Shown: positions 25,307-34,154, counted from the stretch's first letter. The stretch: DNA of 64,000 nt from Oscillospiraceae bacterium (GCA_016291435.1 JAEEXH010000002.1:1-64000); one strand, 5' to 3'. Notes: generated from the sequence alone by a model not told the origin. A program made the numbers and translations.

Positions 25307-25801
25307 TCAGTATCCTTTCGTAATGTCTTCTGCAAGGGAATCGTCATCCTCGATCCATGCTGCGGTGTCAATCTCAAAATGATGCTCTGCATCCTGCCGG
25401 ATCACGACCTTCTCGATGCCGGCATTGAGAATCAGGCGCTTGCACATCGAGCAGGGCTCCACGGCGCCGTCCAGCGTATCGGTCTGCGCGTCATGGCAGG
25501 CGAGATAGAGCGTTGCGCCCATGAGATCGGCGCGGCTCGCACTGATGATCGCGTTTGCCTCGGCGTGAACGCTCCGGCAGAGCTCATAGCGCTGTCCGCG
25601 GGGGACATTCATGCGGGTGCGGTAGCAGTAATCGAGATCGACGCAGTTTGCTCTGCCGCGCGGTGCGCCGTTGTAGCCGGTGGAGATGATCTCGTCATTC
25701 TTCACGACAATGGCGCCGAATTTTCTGCGCAGGCATGTGCTCCGCTTACAGACGGTCTCGGCGATATCGAGATAGTAGTTCGTTTTGTCGCGTCTGGTCA
25801 T
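25307..25801 (-). CDS. dCMP deaminase family protein (ComEB-like)
   Basis: 164 residues. Zinc-binding cytidine-deaminase motifs HAEANAI and EPCSMCK are intact, preceded by TGYNGAPRG, which is characteristic of dCMP deaminases. It would convert dCMP to dUMP for thymidylate synthesis. ATG preceded by AAAGGAGGACATTTGCC. Followed at once by rsmA and preceded by serS, with a GC-rich inverted repeat in the 155-bp gap. Confidence 0.9.
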   Translation of the reverse strand: MTRRDKTNYYLDIAETVCKRSTCLRRKFGAIVVKNDEIISTGYNGAPRGRANCVDLDYCYRTRMNVPRGQRYELCRSVHAEANAIISASRADLMGATLYLACHDAQTDTLDGAVEPCSMCKRLILNAGIEKVVIRQDAEHHFEIDTAAWIEDDDSLAEDITKGY

Positions 25802-25852
25802 GGCAAATGTCCTCCTTTTCAGATGTATCGCCTGTGCGATGATTTAGAATAA

Positions 25853-25945
25853 GGCTCCGCCCCAAACCCTTCGGAATCCCATTTTGATACAATATAAGGG
25901 GTCCGGGGAACCGCTGTCCCCCGGCGGGGTTTGGGGCAGAGCCCC
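25853..25945 (-). repeat. Dispersed GC-rich hairpin repeat, copy A, plus inverted partial copy
   Basis: The minus strand 25945-25898 carries GGGGCTCTGCCCCAAACCCC followed by a hairpin CCGGGG..AGCG..CCCCGG, the same unit as at 59052 and 63298. A partial unit in the other orientation (GGCTCCGCCCCAAACCC, 25853-25869) can pair with it over about 17 bp. It lies between serS and the dCMP deaminase gene and may act as a transcript boundary. Confidence 0.7.
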
Positions 25946-25956
25946 GATATCAATTT

Positions 25957-27243
25957 TTACTTCTTCGGCACAAGGCGCTCCTTGCCGCCCATATACGGAC
26001 GCAGAACCTCCGGCACGATGACGGAGCCGTCTGCCTGATAGTGATTCTCAAGCAGTGCGATCAGCATTCTCGGCGGCGCGACAACGGTGTTGTTCAGCGT
26101 GTGGACAAGATATGTGCCGTTTTCGCCCTTCGTGCGGATCTTCAGGCGGCGTGCCTGTGCATCGCCGAGATTCGAGCAGGAGCAGACCTCAAAATATTTC
26201 TGCTGACGCGGCGACCATGCCTCGATATCGCAGCTCTTCACCTTGAGGTTTGCAAGGTCGCCCGAGCAGCACTCAAGCTGCCGCACCGGGATGCCCATGC
26301 TGCGGAAGAGCTCGACCGAGAGCTTCCACATCTTGTTGTACCAGTCCATCGAATCCTCCGGCTTGCAGAGGACGATCATCTCCTGCTTCTCGAACTGATG
26401 GATGCGGTAAACACCGCGCTCCTCAAGACCGTGCGAGCCGATCTCCTTGCGGAAGCAGGGGGAATAAGAGGTCAGTGTCAGCGGGAGCGATGCCTCATCG
26501 ACGATCTGACCGACGAATCTGCCGATCATCGTGTGCTCGGAGGTGCCGATCAGATAGAGATCCTCGCCCTCGATCTTATACATCATCGCTTCCATTTCCT
26601 CGAAGCTCATGACGCCCTCGACAATGCTCTTGTGCATCATGAACGGCGGGATCATGTAGGTGAAGCCGTGGTCGATCATGAAATCACGCGCATAGGCGAG
26701 CACTGCCTCGTGCAGGCGTGCGATATCGCCCATGAGATAATAGAAGCCCGTGCCGGCAACTCTGCCCGCGGAATCCTTGTCAAGGCCCGAGAGCGCAGTC
26801 ATGATCTCCGCGTGATAGGGAATCTCATAATCCGGAACAACCGGCTCGCCGAAGCGCTCGACCTCGACATTCTCGCTGTCATCTTTGCCGATCGGCACAG
26901 AGGGGTCGATCATCTGCGGGATGCGCTTCATGATGTCATCGAGCTGCGCAGAGATCTCCTCCATGCGCGCTTCCTGCTCCTTCATGGTCGCCGCATCTGC
27001 CTTGACCTTTGCGCGGATCGCTTCAGCTTCCTCCTTCTTGCCCGCCTTCATGAGCTGCGGAACCTGTGCGGAGAGCTTGTTGCGGTCTGCGCGGATCGCC
27101 TCGGAGCTGTGCTTTAAGTCCATCAGCTCCGCATAGAGCGCTGCCGCCTCATCGACGAGCGGGATCTTGTCATCCTGAAACTTCTTGCGGATGTTCTCCT
27201 TGACCGCATCCTTGTTCGCGATCAGAAACTTAATATCAAGCAT
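25957..27243 (-). CDS. serS: Seryl-tRNA synthetase
   Basis: 428 residues, the normal length. The N-terminal antiparallel coiled coil (residues 25-105) that grips the tRNA-Ser long arm is visible. The class II core follows, with LIGTSEH, SPCFRKEIGSHGLEERGVYRIHQFEKQE (motif 2), LECCSGDLA, and NTVVAPPRMLIALLENH (motif 3). It charges tRNA-Ser in the cytoplasm. Only 27 bp separate it from the aminotransferase gene upstream, leaving no room for a T-box; expression probably follows the upstream promoter. Confidence 0.97.
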   Translation of the reverse strand: MLDIKFLIANKDAVKENIRKKFQDDKIPLVDEAAALYAELMDLKHSSEAIRADRNKLSAQVPQLMKAGKKEEAEAIRAKVKADAATMKEQEARMEEISAQLDDIMKRIPQMIDPSVPIGKDDSENVEVERFGEPVVPDYEIPYHAEIMTALSGLDKDSAGRVAGTGFYYLMGDIARLHEAVLAYARDFMIDHGFTYMIPPFMMHKSIVEGVMSFEEMEAMMYKIEGEDLYLIGTSEHTMIGRFVGQIVDEASLPLTLTSYSPCFRKEIGSHGLEERGVYRIHQFEKQEMIVLCKPEDSMDWYNKMWKLSVELFRSMGIPVRQLECCSGDLANLKVKSCDIEAWSPRQQKYFEVCSCSNLGDAQARRLKIRTKGENGTYLVHTLNNTVVAPPRMLIALLENHYQADGSVIVPEVLRPYMGGKERLVPKK

Positions 27244-27270
27244 GGTGTCTTTACTCCTTTGAAATCTGTA

Positions 27271-28551
27271 TTACTGCATCTGCTCCAGCGCCGCATACTT
27301 CACGGCAATGCAGAAGAGCTCCATTGCCTGCGCGAGCTTCTCAAGCGAGGGGAAGGTCGGTGCGATACGGATATTGCTGTCGTCGGGGTCATTGCCGTAG
27401 GGATAAGTTGCGCCTGCGCCCGTCAGCGTGACGCCGCCCTCCTTGCAGAGCTGCACAACGCGCTTTGCGGTGCCCTTCGGTGCATAGAACGAGATGAAGT
27501 AGCCGCCCTCGGGACGGTTCCACTTGCCGAGCCCGTAGGGTGCGAGCTCTTTTTCCAGCGTATCGAGCACGAGATTGAACTTCGGTGCGAGCAGGGCACG
27601 GTGCTTCTCCATATGGGCGCGCATCTTGTCTGCGGTGCCGAAGAAGCGCACATGACGGAGCTGATTGATCTTGTCATAGCCGATCGTCATGATGCCGATT
27701 GCCTTCTGGAGCTCCTGCATGTTGGTCTTCGAGGTGTTGAATGCGGCAACGCCTGCACCCGGGAAGGTGATCTTCGAGGTGGACATGAACTGATAGAAGA
27801 TATCGGGATTGCCCGCCTCTGCACATGCCTGATTGATGGTCAGCGGCTTTCTCGGATGCTCCGTCAGGTGGTGGATGCAGTATGCGTTATCCCAGTAGAT
27901 GCGGAAATCCTTTGCGGCGGGCTTCAGTGCGGCAAAGGCACGCACGGTCTCGTCGCTGTAAACGATGCCGGTCGGGTTCGCATAGACCGGGACACACCAG
28001 ATGCCCTTGACAGCCGGGTCGTTCTCGACAAGCTCCTTCACCATTGCCATATCGGGGCCGTTCTCGTCGGTCGGGATGTTAATCATCTCCGCACCGAAAT
28101 AGCCGCTCACGGCGAAGTGGCGGTCATAGCCCGGGACAGGACAGAGGAACTTCACCTTCTCCTGTCTGCACCACGGCTCACAGCCCGCGATGCCGCGCAC
28201 GAAGGAGATCTGCATGACGGTGAACATCAGCTCCAGCGAGGAATTGCCCGCGATGAACATTTCATCGGGATTTGCGCCGAGGATATCGGCAAAGAGCTTT
28301 TTCGCCTCCGCGATGCCGGTCAGCACGCCGTAATTGCGCACATCATCGCCGGTTTCCGAAACTGCGTCTGCGCCTGCGGGGAGAGCATTCAGCAGATCGG
28401 CGGTGAGATCGAGCTGATCGGTGCCGGGCACGCCGCGTGCCATATTGAGCTTCAGTGCCTTTGCCTGAAACGCGGCATAGGCTTCCTTCGTCTCGCGGAG
28501 AAGGGCTGCTTTTTCGTCCGCAGACATGGTCTGCAAGGGTTTCTTGTCCAT
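27271..28551 (-). CDS. Aminotransferase, aspartate aminotransferase Ic/MocR-type
   Basis: 426 residues from the ATG after AAAGGATCATTACC; the ORF-track start is 16 codons too early. A PLP-dependent fold type I enzyme with YGVLTGIAEAKKLFA, AGNSSLELM, VPVYANPTGIVYSDE and IYWDNAY (PLP Asp). The Schiff-base Lys is in STSKITFPGAG, and RPEGGYFISF follows. It resembles the Ic subgroup of aspartate aminotransferases found in Gram-positives. Likely interconverts aspartate and oxaloacetate; the amino donor cannot be proved here. Its promoter is just upstream, and serS follows. Confidence 0.85.
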   Translation of the reverse strand: MDKKPLQTMSADEKAALLRETKEAYAAFQAKALKLNMARGVPGTDQLDLTADLLNALPAGADAVSETGDDVRNYGVLTGIAEAKKLFADILGANPDEMFIAGNSSLELMFTVMQISFVRGIAGCEPWCRQEKVKFLCPVPGYDRHFAVSGYFGAEMINIPTDENGPDMAMVKELVENDPAVKGIWCVPVYANPTGIVYSDETVRAFAALKPAAKDFRIYWDNAYCIHHLTEHPRKPLTINQACAEAGNPDIFYQFMSTSKITFPGAGVAAFNTSKTNMQELQKAIGIMTIGYDKINQLRHVRFFGTADKMRAHMEKHRALLAPKFNLVLDTLEKELAPYGLGKWNRPEGGYFISFYAPKGTAKRVVQLCKEGGVTLTGAGATYPYGNDPDDSNIRIAPTFPSLEKLAQAMELFCIAVKYAALEQMQ

Positions 28552-28626
28552 GGTAATGATCCTTTCCTGTGGATGTGTTCTGCTCCGGCGGACAATCATC
28601 CGCCTCTGCCGAACTATTTACATTTT

Positions 28627-28655
28627 ATTATAGCACATTTCCGTAGAAAAAGCAA
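28627..28655 (-). promoter_or_regulatory. Promoter of the aminotransferase-serS unit
   Basis: Minus strand TTGCTT (28655-28650), 17-nt spacer, TATAAT (28632-28627), about 75 bp before the start codon. Confidence 0.8.
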
Positions 28656-28734
28656 GTATTTCAGCCGTGATTGCGCCATTTCCGCACAAAAAATTTGCGA
28701 CGGCGGCGCACGGTGTTTTTCTTGCCCCCCGCTG

Positions 28735-28763
28735 TTGCATTTTGCGGGAAACTGTGCTATAAT
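28735..28763 (+). promoter_or_regulatory. Promoter of the zinc-ribbon protein
   Basis: TTGCAT (28735-28740), 17-nt spacer, TATAAT (28758-28763), about 50 bp before the start codon. Confidence 0.8.
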
Positions 28764-28813
28764 GTGTGCAGAACGCAATTCCGCCTGCTGAAACCGAAAC
28801 GGAGGTAAACAAC

Positions 28814-29179
28814 ATGATCATTTGTCCGAACTGCGGCTCCCATATCGCCGATTCTTCTGTGAACTGCCCGGTCTGCGGCGCGCCGACAGTGCAGAATCCT
28901 TACGGCAATCCCTACGCGCAGAATCCCTACGGCTCGCCCTATCCGCAGCAGCCGCCCGTGCCGGCAGTGACCTCACCGCTGGGCTGGTTCGGCTGGATGA
29001 TGCTCTGCTCCTTCCTGCCGATCATCGGTGCGATCATCATGCTGAGTTCGACGGAAGACCAGTCCGCGAAGAACTTTGCGAAGTGCTGGATTGTGCTGCA
29101 AATCATCGGGATGGTGCTCGGTGTCCTGCTCGCGATGCTCATGATCGCAGGGCTCGGCACGGTCTGGCTGCGCTACTGA
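28814..29179 (+). CDS. Zinc-ribbon membrane protein
   Basis: 121 residues from the ATG after ACGGAGGTAAACAAC. The N-terminal MIICPNCGS...CPVCGA is a four-cysteine zinc ribbon. A Pro/Tyr/Asn-rich linker with NPYGxPY repeats follows, then two transmembrane segments (FGWMMLCSFLPIIGAIIML and CWIVLQIIGMVLGVLLAMLMIAGL). Such small zinc-ribbon membrane proteins are common in Bacillota and have no firm function. Monocistronic, between a strong promoter and a terminator. Confidence 0.8.
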   Translation: MIICPNCGSHIADSSVNCPVCGAPTVQNPYGNPYAQNPYGSPYPQQPPVPAVTSPLGWFGWMMLCSFLPIIGAIIMLSSTEDQSAKNFAKCWIVLQIIGMVLGVLLAMLMIAGLGTVWLRY

Positions 29180-29216
29180 TCTGCGGAACACACATTCCGT
29201 TTTTCTCTGAATACAG

Positions 29217-29252
29217 AAATGCCCCCGATACCGCTCAGGTACCGGGGGCATT
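29217..29252. terminator. Terminator between the convergent zinc-ribbon gene and nifJ
   Basis: Stem AATGCCCCCGATACC/GGTACCGGGGGCATT with loop GCTCA and one mismatch, in the gap between the two converging genes. T-tracts are short on both sides. Confidence 0.7.
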
Positions 29253-29284
29253 CTTATGCAATTATGCTGCGCTTCTCAGGGAAA

Positions 29285-32200
29285 TTACTTCTCTGCGAGC
29301 TTGGTGAGGTATGCGTAGCGATCCTGCGCAGTCTCCTCTGCCTTTGCGAACAGCTCCTTTGCACGCTCCGGGAAGGAACGGGTCAGTGCGCTGTAACGAG
29401 CCTCGCCCATGATGAAGTCCTGATAAGAGGTGGTCGGTGCCTTGGAATCCAGAACAAACGGATTCTTGCCCTCAGCAGCCAGACGCGGATCATAGCGGAA
29501 GTTGTTCCAGTAGCCGCAGTCAACAGCCTTCTTCATCTCAGCCTGGCAGTTGGTCATGCCGCCCTTGATGGAGTGCATTTCGCAAGGTGCGTAGCCGATG
29601 ATGAGGGACGGACCGTGATAGGACTCTGCTTCCTTGATTGCCTTGAGGGTCTGGTTCATGTCAGCGCCCATTGCGATCTGTGCGACATAGATGTAACCGT
29701 AGCTCATTGCAATGTCAGCCAGACGCTTCTTTGCGATTGCCTTACCGGCAGCCGCGAACTGTGCGACCTGACCGATGTTGGAGGACTTGGAAGCCTGTCC
29801 GCCGGTGTTGGAATAAACCTCGGTATCGAAGACCATGATGTTGACATCCTCGCCGGTTGCGAGCACATGGTCGAGACCGCCGAAGCCGATATCGTATGCC
29901 CAGCCGTCGCCGCCGAAGATCCAGACAGACTTCTTGGAGAGGTACTGCTTGTTTGCGACAATGTCAGCGCTCTTCTCGCACTTGTCAGCGATCTTCTCGA
30001 GCTCAGCAACGAGTGCCTTGGTAGCAGCATCGTTTGCTTCGCCGTCCTCGAGCGTGCTGAGGTAAGCCTCAGCAGCAGCCTTCAGCTCAGCGGAAGCCTT
30101 CTCGTTTGCAGCGACTTCCTTGACCTCTTCGATCAGGCGCTCACGGATTGCCTTCTGGCCGAGATACATACCGAGACCGTGCTCAGCGTTGTCCTCGAAC
30201 AGGGAGTTTGCCCATGCCGGGCCTCTGCCGTCTGCATCGACGGTGTACGGAGAGGTTGCTGCCGGACCGCCCCAGATGGAGGAGCAGCCAGTTGCGTTGG
30301 AGATATACATTCTGGAACCGAAGAGCTGGGTGATGAGACGTGCATAGGAGGTCTCAGCGCAGCCTGCGCAGGAGCCGGAGAACTCAAGCAGCGGCTTCTT
30401 GTACTGGCTGGAGATGAGGTTTGCATTGGAAGCGACCTCGGGCTTTTCGGTGACGGAAGCGACGCAGTAGTCGAATGCTGCCTGCTGCGGCTCCTGAGAC
30501 TCTCTGGAGACCATCTTCAGGGAGTTGGTCGGGCAGACGCCCACGCAGACGCCGCAGCCCATGCAGTCCATAGCAGAGACAGCGAGCGTATACTTGTACT
30601 CGGTCTTGACGATCGGCTTCGGCGCGATCTTGGTGACTGCCGGTGCAGCTGCCGCCTCTTCCTCGGTGAGAGCGAACGGACGGATGGTTGCATGCGGGCA
30701 GACGAACGCACAGCGGTTGCACTTTGCGCAGGTCTCTGCATTCCACTCAGGAACGAGAACTGCGACGCCGCGCTTCTCATATGCTGCTGCGCCCTGCTCG
30801 AAGGTACCGTCAACATGATCGCAGAATGCGGAGACAGGCAGCGCATCGCCGTCCATCTTGCCGACCGGATTCATGATGCCTTCAACCATCTTGACGAGCT
30901 TCTCAGGACCGGTCAGAGCTGCATCGGAAGCAGCATCCTCAGCGGTTGCCCAGTCAGCCGGGACATCGACCTTGACGTAAGCGGTTGCGCCTGCGTCGAT
31001 CGCCTTCTCGTTCATCTGAACGATCTCGATGCCCTTCTTCATGAACTTCTGTGCCTTTTCCTTCATGTATGCGATTGCCTCTGCCTCCGGGAGAACCTTG
31101 GAGAGCGAGAAGAATGCAGACTGGAGGATGGTATTGGTGCGCTTGCCCAGACCGATCTTAGCTGCGAGGTCAATCGCGTTGACGAGATAGAGCTGGATGT
31201 TGTTCTTTGCGATGTAGCGCTTGGTTTCCGCGTTGAGGTGCTGAGAGAGCTCCTCCGGCTTCCACTGGCAGTTGATCAGGAAGACACCGCCCGGCTTGAC
31301 ATCCTGCACCATCTTATAGCCCTTGAGGACGTAGGACGGGTTGTGACATGCGACGAAGTCTGCCTTGTTGATGTAGTACGGGCTCTTGATCGGCTTATCG
31401 CCAAAGCGCAGGTGCGAGATGGTGATACCGCCGGTCTTCTTGGAGTCATACTGGAAGTATGCCTGCACGTACTTATCGGTGTGGTCGCCGATGATCTTGA
31501 TGGAGTCCTTGTTTGCGCCGACGGTGCCGTCGCCGCCGAGACCCCAGAACTTGCACTCGATGGTGCCCTCAGCAGCGGTGTTCGGAGCCTCCTCCTCTGC
31601 GAGAGAGAGGTTGGTGACATCATCGACGATGCCGATGGTGAACTGCTGCTTCGGCTCTGCCTTTGCGAGTTCTGCATAGACTGCGAACACGGATGCAGGC
31701 GGAGTATCCTTGGAACCGAGGCCGTATCTGCCGCCGATGACCTTGATGCCGGTTCTGCCGGTGACATTGAGCGCTGCGACAACATCCAGATAGAGCGGCT
31801 CACCGAGAGAGCCCGGCTCCTTGGTTCTGTCGAGGACAGCAACGGTCTTTGCGGTTGCAGGAATTGCCTCAACGAGCTTCTCTGCGCTGAACGGACGGAA
31901 CAGTCTGACCTTGACCAGACCGACCTTCTCGCCGTGTGCGTTCAGGTAGTCGATGACTTCCTCTGCGACGTCGCAGATAGAGCCCATTGCAACGATGACG
32001 CGGTCTGCGTCCGGTGCGCCGTAGTAGTTGAACAGCTTGTAGTCAGTGCCGAGCTTTGCATTGACCTTGTCCATGTACTCCTCGACGATGCCGGGGATCG
32101 CGTTGTAGTAGCTGTTACATGCTTCTCTGTGCTGGAAGAAGATATCGCCGTTCTCGTGGGAGCCGCGCATGGTCGGGTTCTCCGGGTTCAGTGCGCGCTG

Positions 32201-32821
32201 ACGGAACGCCTTGACAGCGTCCATATCGCACATCTCAGCGAGATCTGCGTAATCCCAGGTCTCGATCTTCTGGATCTCGTGGGAAGTACGGAAGCCGTCG
32301 AAGAAGTTGATGAACGGGACTCTGCCCTTGATGGAAGCGAGGTGCGCAACCGCAGCGAGATCCATAACCTCCTGCGGATTGGTCTCCGCGAGCATTGCAA
32401 AACCGGTCTGGCGGCATGCGTAGACGTCGGAGTGGTCGCCGAAGATGTTGAGCGCGTGGGAAGCGACGCAGCGTGCGGACACATGGAACACGCACGGGAG
32501 CAGCTCACCTGCGATCTTATACATGTTCGGGATCATGAGGAGCAGACCCTGCGAAGCGGTATAGGTGGTGGTCAGTGCGCCGGCGTTCAGAGAGCCGTGG
32601 ACTGTACCTGCCGCGCCCGCCTCAGACTGCATCTCCTCGACCTTGACGGTCGTACCGAAGATGTTTTTGACGCCCTGTGCGGACCACTGATCAACATAGT
32701 CTGCCATCGGGCTGGAAGGCGTGATCGGATAAATACCGGCGACTTCCGTGAAGGCGTAGGACACATATGCAGCAGCGTTGTTGCCGTCCATCGTCTTCTT
32801 CTTGCGAACGATAGGTGCCAT
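29285..32821 (-). CDS. nifJ: Pyruvate:ferredoxin (flavodoxin) oxidoreductase
   Basis: 1178 residues, the standard single-chain length, from the ATG after GGAGGTACTTCTTT. Domains in order: alpha-type YPITPSSPMADYVDQWS near residue 30, gamma-type FWGLGGDGTVGANKDS near residue 425, two 4Fe-4S motifs (CAKCNRCAFVCP and CMGCGVCVGVCP, around 690-760), CAGCAETSY, and the thiamine diphosphate site GDGWAYDIGFGGLDH..YSNTGGQASKS. It oxidises pyruvate with CoA to acetyl-CoA and CO2, reducing ferredoxin or flavodoxin; the central catabolic step of this anaerobe. Single gene with its own promoter. The 1207-residue antisense ORF is a shadow. Confidence 0.98.
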   Translation of the reverse strand: MAPIVRKKKTMDGNNAAAYVSYAFTEVAGIYPITPSSPMADYVDQWSAQGVKNIFGTTVKVEEMQSEAGAAGTVHGSLNAGALTTTYTASQGLLLMIPNMYKIAGELLPCVFHVSARCVASHALNIFGDHSDVYACRQTGFAMLAETNPQEVMDLAAVAHLASIKGRVPFINFFDGFRTSHEIQKIETWDYADLAEMCDMDAVKAFRQRALNPENPTMRGSHENGDIFFQHREACNSYYNAIPGIVEEYMDKVNAKLGTDYKLFNYYGAPDADRVIVAMGSICDVAEEVIDYLNAHGEKVGLVKVRLFRPFSAEKLVEAIPATAKTVAVLDRTKEPGSLGEPLYLDVVAALNVTGRTGIKVIGGRYGLGSKDTPPASVFAVYAELAKAEPKQQFTIGIVDDVTNLSLAEEEAPNTAAEGTIECKFWGLGGDGTVGANKDSIKIIGDHTDKYVQAYFQYDSKKTGGITISHLRFGDKPIKSPYYINKADFVACHNPSYVLKGYKMVQDVKPGGVFLINCQWKPEELSQHLNAETKRYIAKNNIQLYLVNAIDLAAKIGLGKRTNTILQSAFFSLSKVLPEAEAIAYMKEKAQKFMKKGIEIVQMNEKAIDAGATAYVKVDVPADWATAEDAASDAALTGPEKLVKMVEGIMNPVGKMDGDALPVSAFCDHVDGTFEQGAAAYEKRGVAVLVPEWNAETCAKCNRCAFVCPHATIRPFALTEEEAAAAPAVTKIAPKPIVKTEYKYTLAVSAMDCMGCGVCVGVCPTNSLKMVSRESQEPQQAAFDYCVASVTEKPEVASNANLISSQYKKPLLEFSGSCAGCAETSYARLITQLFGSRMYISNATGCSSIWGGPAATSPYTVDADGRGPAWANSLFEDNAEHGLGMYLGQKAIRERLIEEVKEVAANEKASAELKAAAEAYLSTLEDGEANDAATKALVAELEKIADKCEKSADIVANKQYLSKKSVWIFGGDGWAYDIGFGGLDHVLATGEDVNIMVFDTEVYSNTGGQASKSSNIGQVAQFAAAGKAIAKKRLADIAMSYGYIYVAQIAMGADMNQTLKAIKEAESYHGPSLIIGYAPCEMHSIKGGMTNCQAEMKKAVDCGYWNNFRYDPRLAAEGKNPFVLDSKAPTTSYQDFIMGEARYSALTRSFPERAKELFAKAEETAQDRYAYLTKLAEK

Positions 32822-32897
32822 AAAGAAGTACCTCCTAAATAATAGTATAGCGTAGGAATCTGCCCCGGCGCAAGACCGGGCAGAGTTTCGCTTTTCT

Positions 32898-32926
32898 ATT
32901 ATACCACAAAAACGCATAATTGTAAA
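32898..32926 (-). promoter_or_regulatory. Promoter of nifJ
   Basis: Minus strand TTTACA (32926-32921), 17-nt spacer, TATAAT (32903-32898). Confidence 0.8.
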
Positions 32927-32950
32927 GCGATTTTCCCGATTTTCGATGAT

Positions 32951-33024
32951 TTTTCACGAAGGGGCGAGTGAAAATGCACATCTCAATTTATCGGATGTAC
33001 AAATCGACGATTATCCGTTGAGAT
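32951..33024. promoter_or_regulatory. Inverted repeats between divergent promoters (possible operators)
   Basis: The 32822-33297 gap has no gene. It holds TTTTCAC/GTGAAAA (32951-32974) and ATCTCAA..CGGAT/ATCCG TTGAGAT (32980-33024), with a further small repeat GTGAAGAATCAC close by. They sit between the nifJ promoter and the candidate small-RNA promoter and could bind a regulator of either. Function unproven. Confidence 0.35.
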
Positions 33025-33079
33025 AGATTGTGAAGAATCACGAAAATTTGTGCGAGATGCCAAAAAAATGAAAAAACGA

Positions 33080-33109
33080 TTGACTTTGAAGCCGCATTTG
33101 TTGTATAAT
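33080..33109 (+). promoter_or_regulatory. Promoter of the candidate small RNA
   Basis: TTGACT (33080-33085), 18-nt spacer, TATAAT (33104-33109). A terminator lies only ~115 bp downstream, with no gene between. Confidence 0.75.
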
Positions 33110-33115
33110 GAAGTC

Positions 33116-33231
33116 GGTGAAATAATGTAATGTTATTTTCACTCGTTTTGTTGTCTCCTTTCTTTTGTTCTACACATTTTGATTTGACCTCATTTTATTT
33201 CGGAAAGCAGAGTTTCGACTCTGCTTTTTTT
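33116..33231 (+). ncRNA. Candidate small RNA with anti-Shine-Dalgarno stretch
   Basis: A promoter is followed by a hairpin (GTGAAATAA/TTATTTTCAC, 33117-33142), then a pyrimidine-rich unpaired stretch with CTCCTTTC (33155-33162). This is the exact complement of GAAAGGAG, the ribosome-binding site used by several genes in this window. A strong terminator ends it: AAAGCAGAGT-TTCG-ACTCTGCTTT then a T-run (33204-33231). This architecture fits a trans-acting regulatory RNA. Alternatives: a terminated leader (attenuator) of the membrane-protein gene 67 bp further on. The 40-codon ORF through it lacks a ribosome-binding site. Confidence 0.55.
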
Positions 33232-33297
33232 CATTTCCTGTGCATGGAATGATCGAAATACGCGCATGATGGTAACAAAAGAGGAGGCGGCACAGAC

Positions 33298-34083
33298 ATG
33301 CAGAAGCGGGAAAAGCGGGCAGTTTTCGCGGTATGGATCACATTGCGCACGGTTGTGCTGCTGGTCGCGGTGCGGTGCGCATTCCAGCAGCGGTGGGAGA
33401 GCTTTTTCACCTGTCTGCTGGCGCTCGTGCTCTTTCTCGCGCCGTCGTTTGCCGCAAGGCAGCTTCGTCTGCGGCTCCCTTCCGCAATGGAGATCACGGT
33501 GCTGATCTTCATTTTCTGCGCGGAGATTCTCGGCGAAGTCGCCGCGTTTTATGTGAAATACCCGTTCTGGGACACGATGCTGCACACGGTCAACGGGTTT
33601 CTGTTCGCCGCGTTCGGCTTTTCGCTCGTCGATCTGCTGAATGAGGAACGCACGCTGCGGTTCCGGCTGTCGCCGCCGTTCCTGGCGCTTGCAGCCTTCT
33701 GCTTTTCAATGACCGCCGGCGTGCTCTGGGAGTTTCTGGAGTTCGCGGCAGACCGGCTTCTCCCGCTCGATATGCAGAAGGATACCATTCTCACCGGGTT
33801 TCATTCGGTGCTGCTCGACCCTTCGCACGGGAATCACCCGGTGCCGGTCCGCGGAATCACGGAAACCGTCATCTCGCTCGCGGACGGGCGCAGGATCACG
33901 GTCCGCGGCTATCTCGACATCGGACTCTCCGACACAATGAAGGATCTGTTTGTGAATTTCCTCGGTGCTGCGGCATTTTCGGCAATCGGCGCCGTCTATG
34001 TCAGACGGAGGGGGAAGCAGCCCTTTGCCGCTGCGTTTATCCCGACCGCCGCAGCGGATGCGCAGGAGCCCCCGCACGCATAG
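33298..34083 (+). CDS. Polytopic membrane protein, possibly DUF2238 (YjdF-like)
   Basis: 261 residues; GGAGG lies 10-15 bases before the ATG. About six hydrophobic segments: VWITLRTVVLLVAVRCAF, FFTCLLALVLFLAPSFA, MEITVLIFIFCAEILGEVAAF, and others to residue ~235. The conserved-looking FWDTMLHTVNGFLFAAFGF and GVLWEFLEFAADR resemble DUF2238 membrane proteins; this match is from memory. A ~50-residue soluble loop lies before the last segment. It sits where dnaA or oriC would often be found upstream of rpmH, and could be transcribed by read-through of the small-RNA terminator. Confidence 0.65.
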   Translation: MQKREKRAVFAVWITLRTVVLLVAVRCAFQQRWESFFTCLLALVLFLAPSFAARQLRLRLPSAMEITVLIFIFCAEILGEVAAFYVKYPFWDTMLHTVNGFLFAAFGFSLVDLLNEERTLRFRLSPPFLALAAFCFSMTAGVLWEFLEFAADRLLPLDMQKDTILTGFHSVLLDPSHGNHPVPVRGITETVISLADGRRITVRGYLDIGLSDTMKDLFVNFLGAAAFSAIGAVYVRRRGKQPFAAAFIPTAAADAQEPPHA

Positions 34084-34154
34084 CAGGAATGCCTATATCG
34101 CCCCGCCGGAGCACGCTGTTTCCTGTCAAACTTTACAAATCCCATAAAAAGGGC

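Noticed and set aside
27244-27270. T-box leader for serS
   Set aside because: Only 27 bp separate serS from the upstream aminotransferase gene; no T-box fits.
29219-32842. 1207-residue plus-strand ORF
   Set aside because: Exact antisense of nifJ; GC-rich codon bias leaves the opposite frame open. No ribosome-binding site or domain.
33130-33252. 40-codon ORF through the candidate small RNA
   Set aside because: No ribosome-binding site, and the frame runs through the terminator hairpin.
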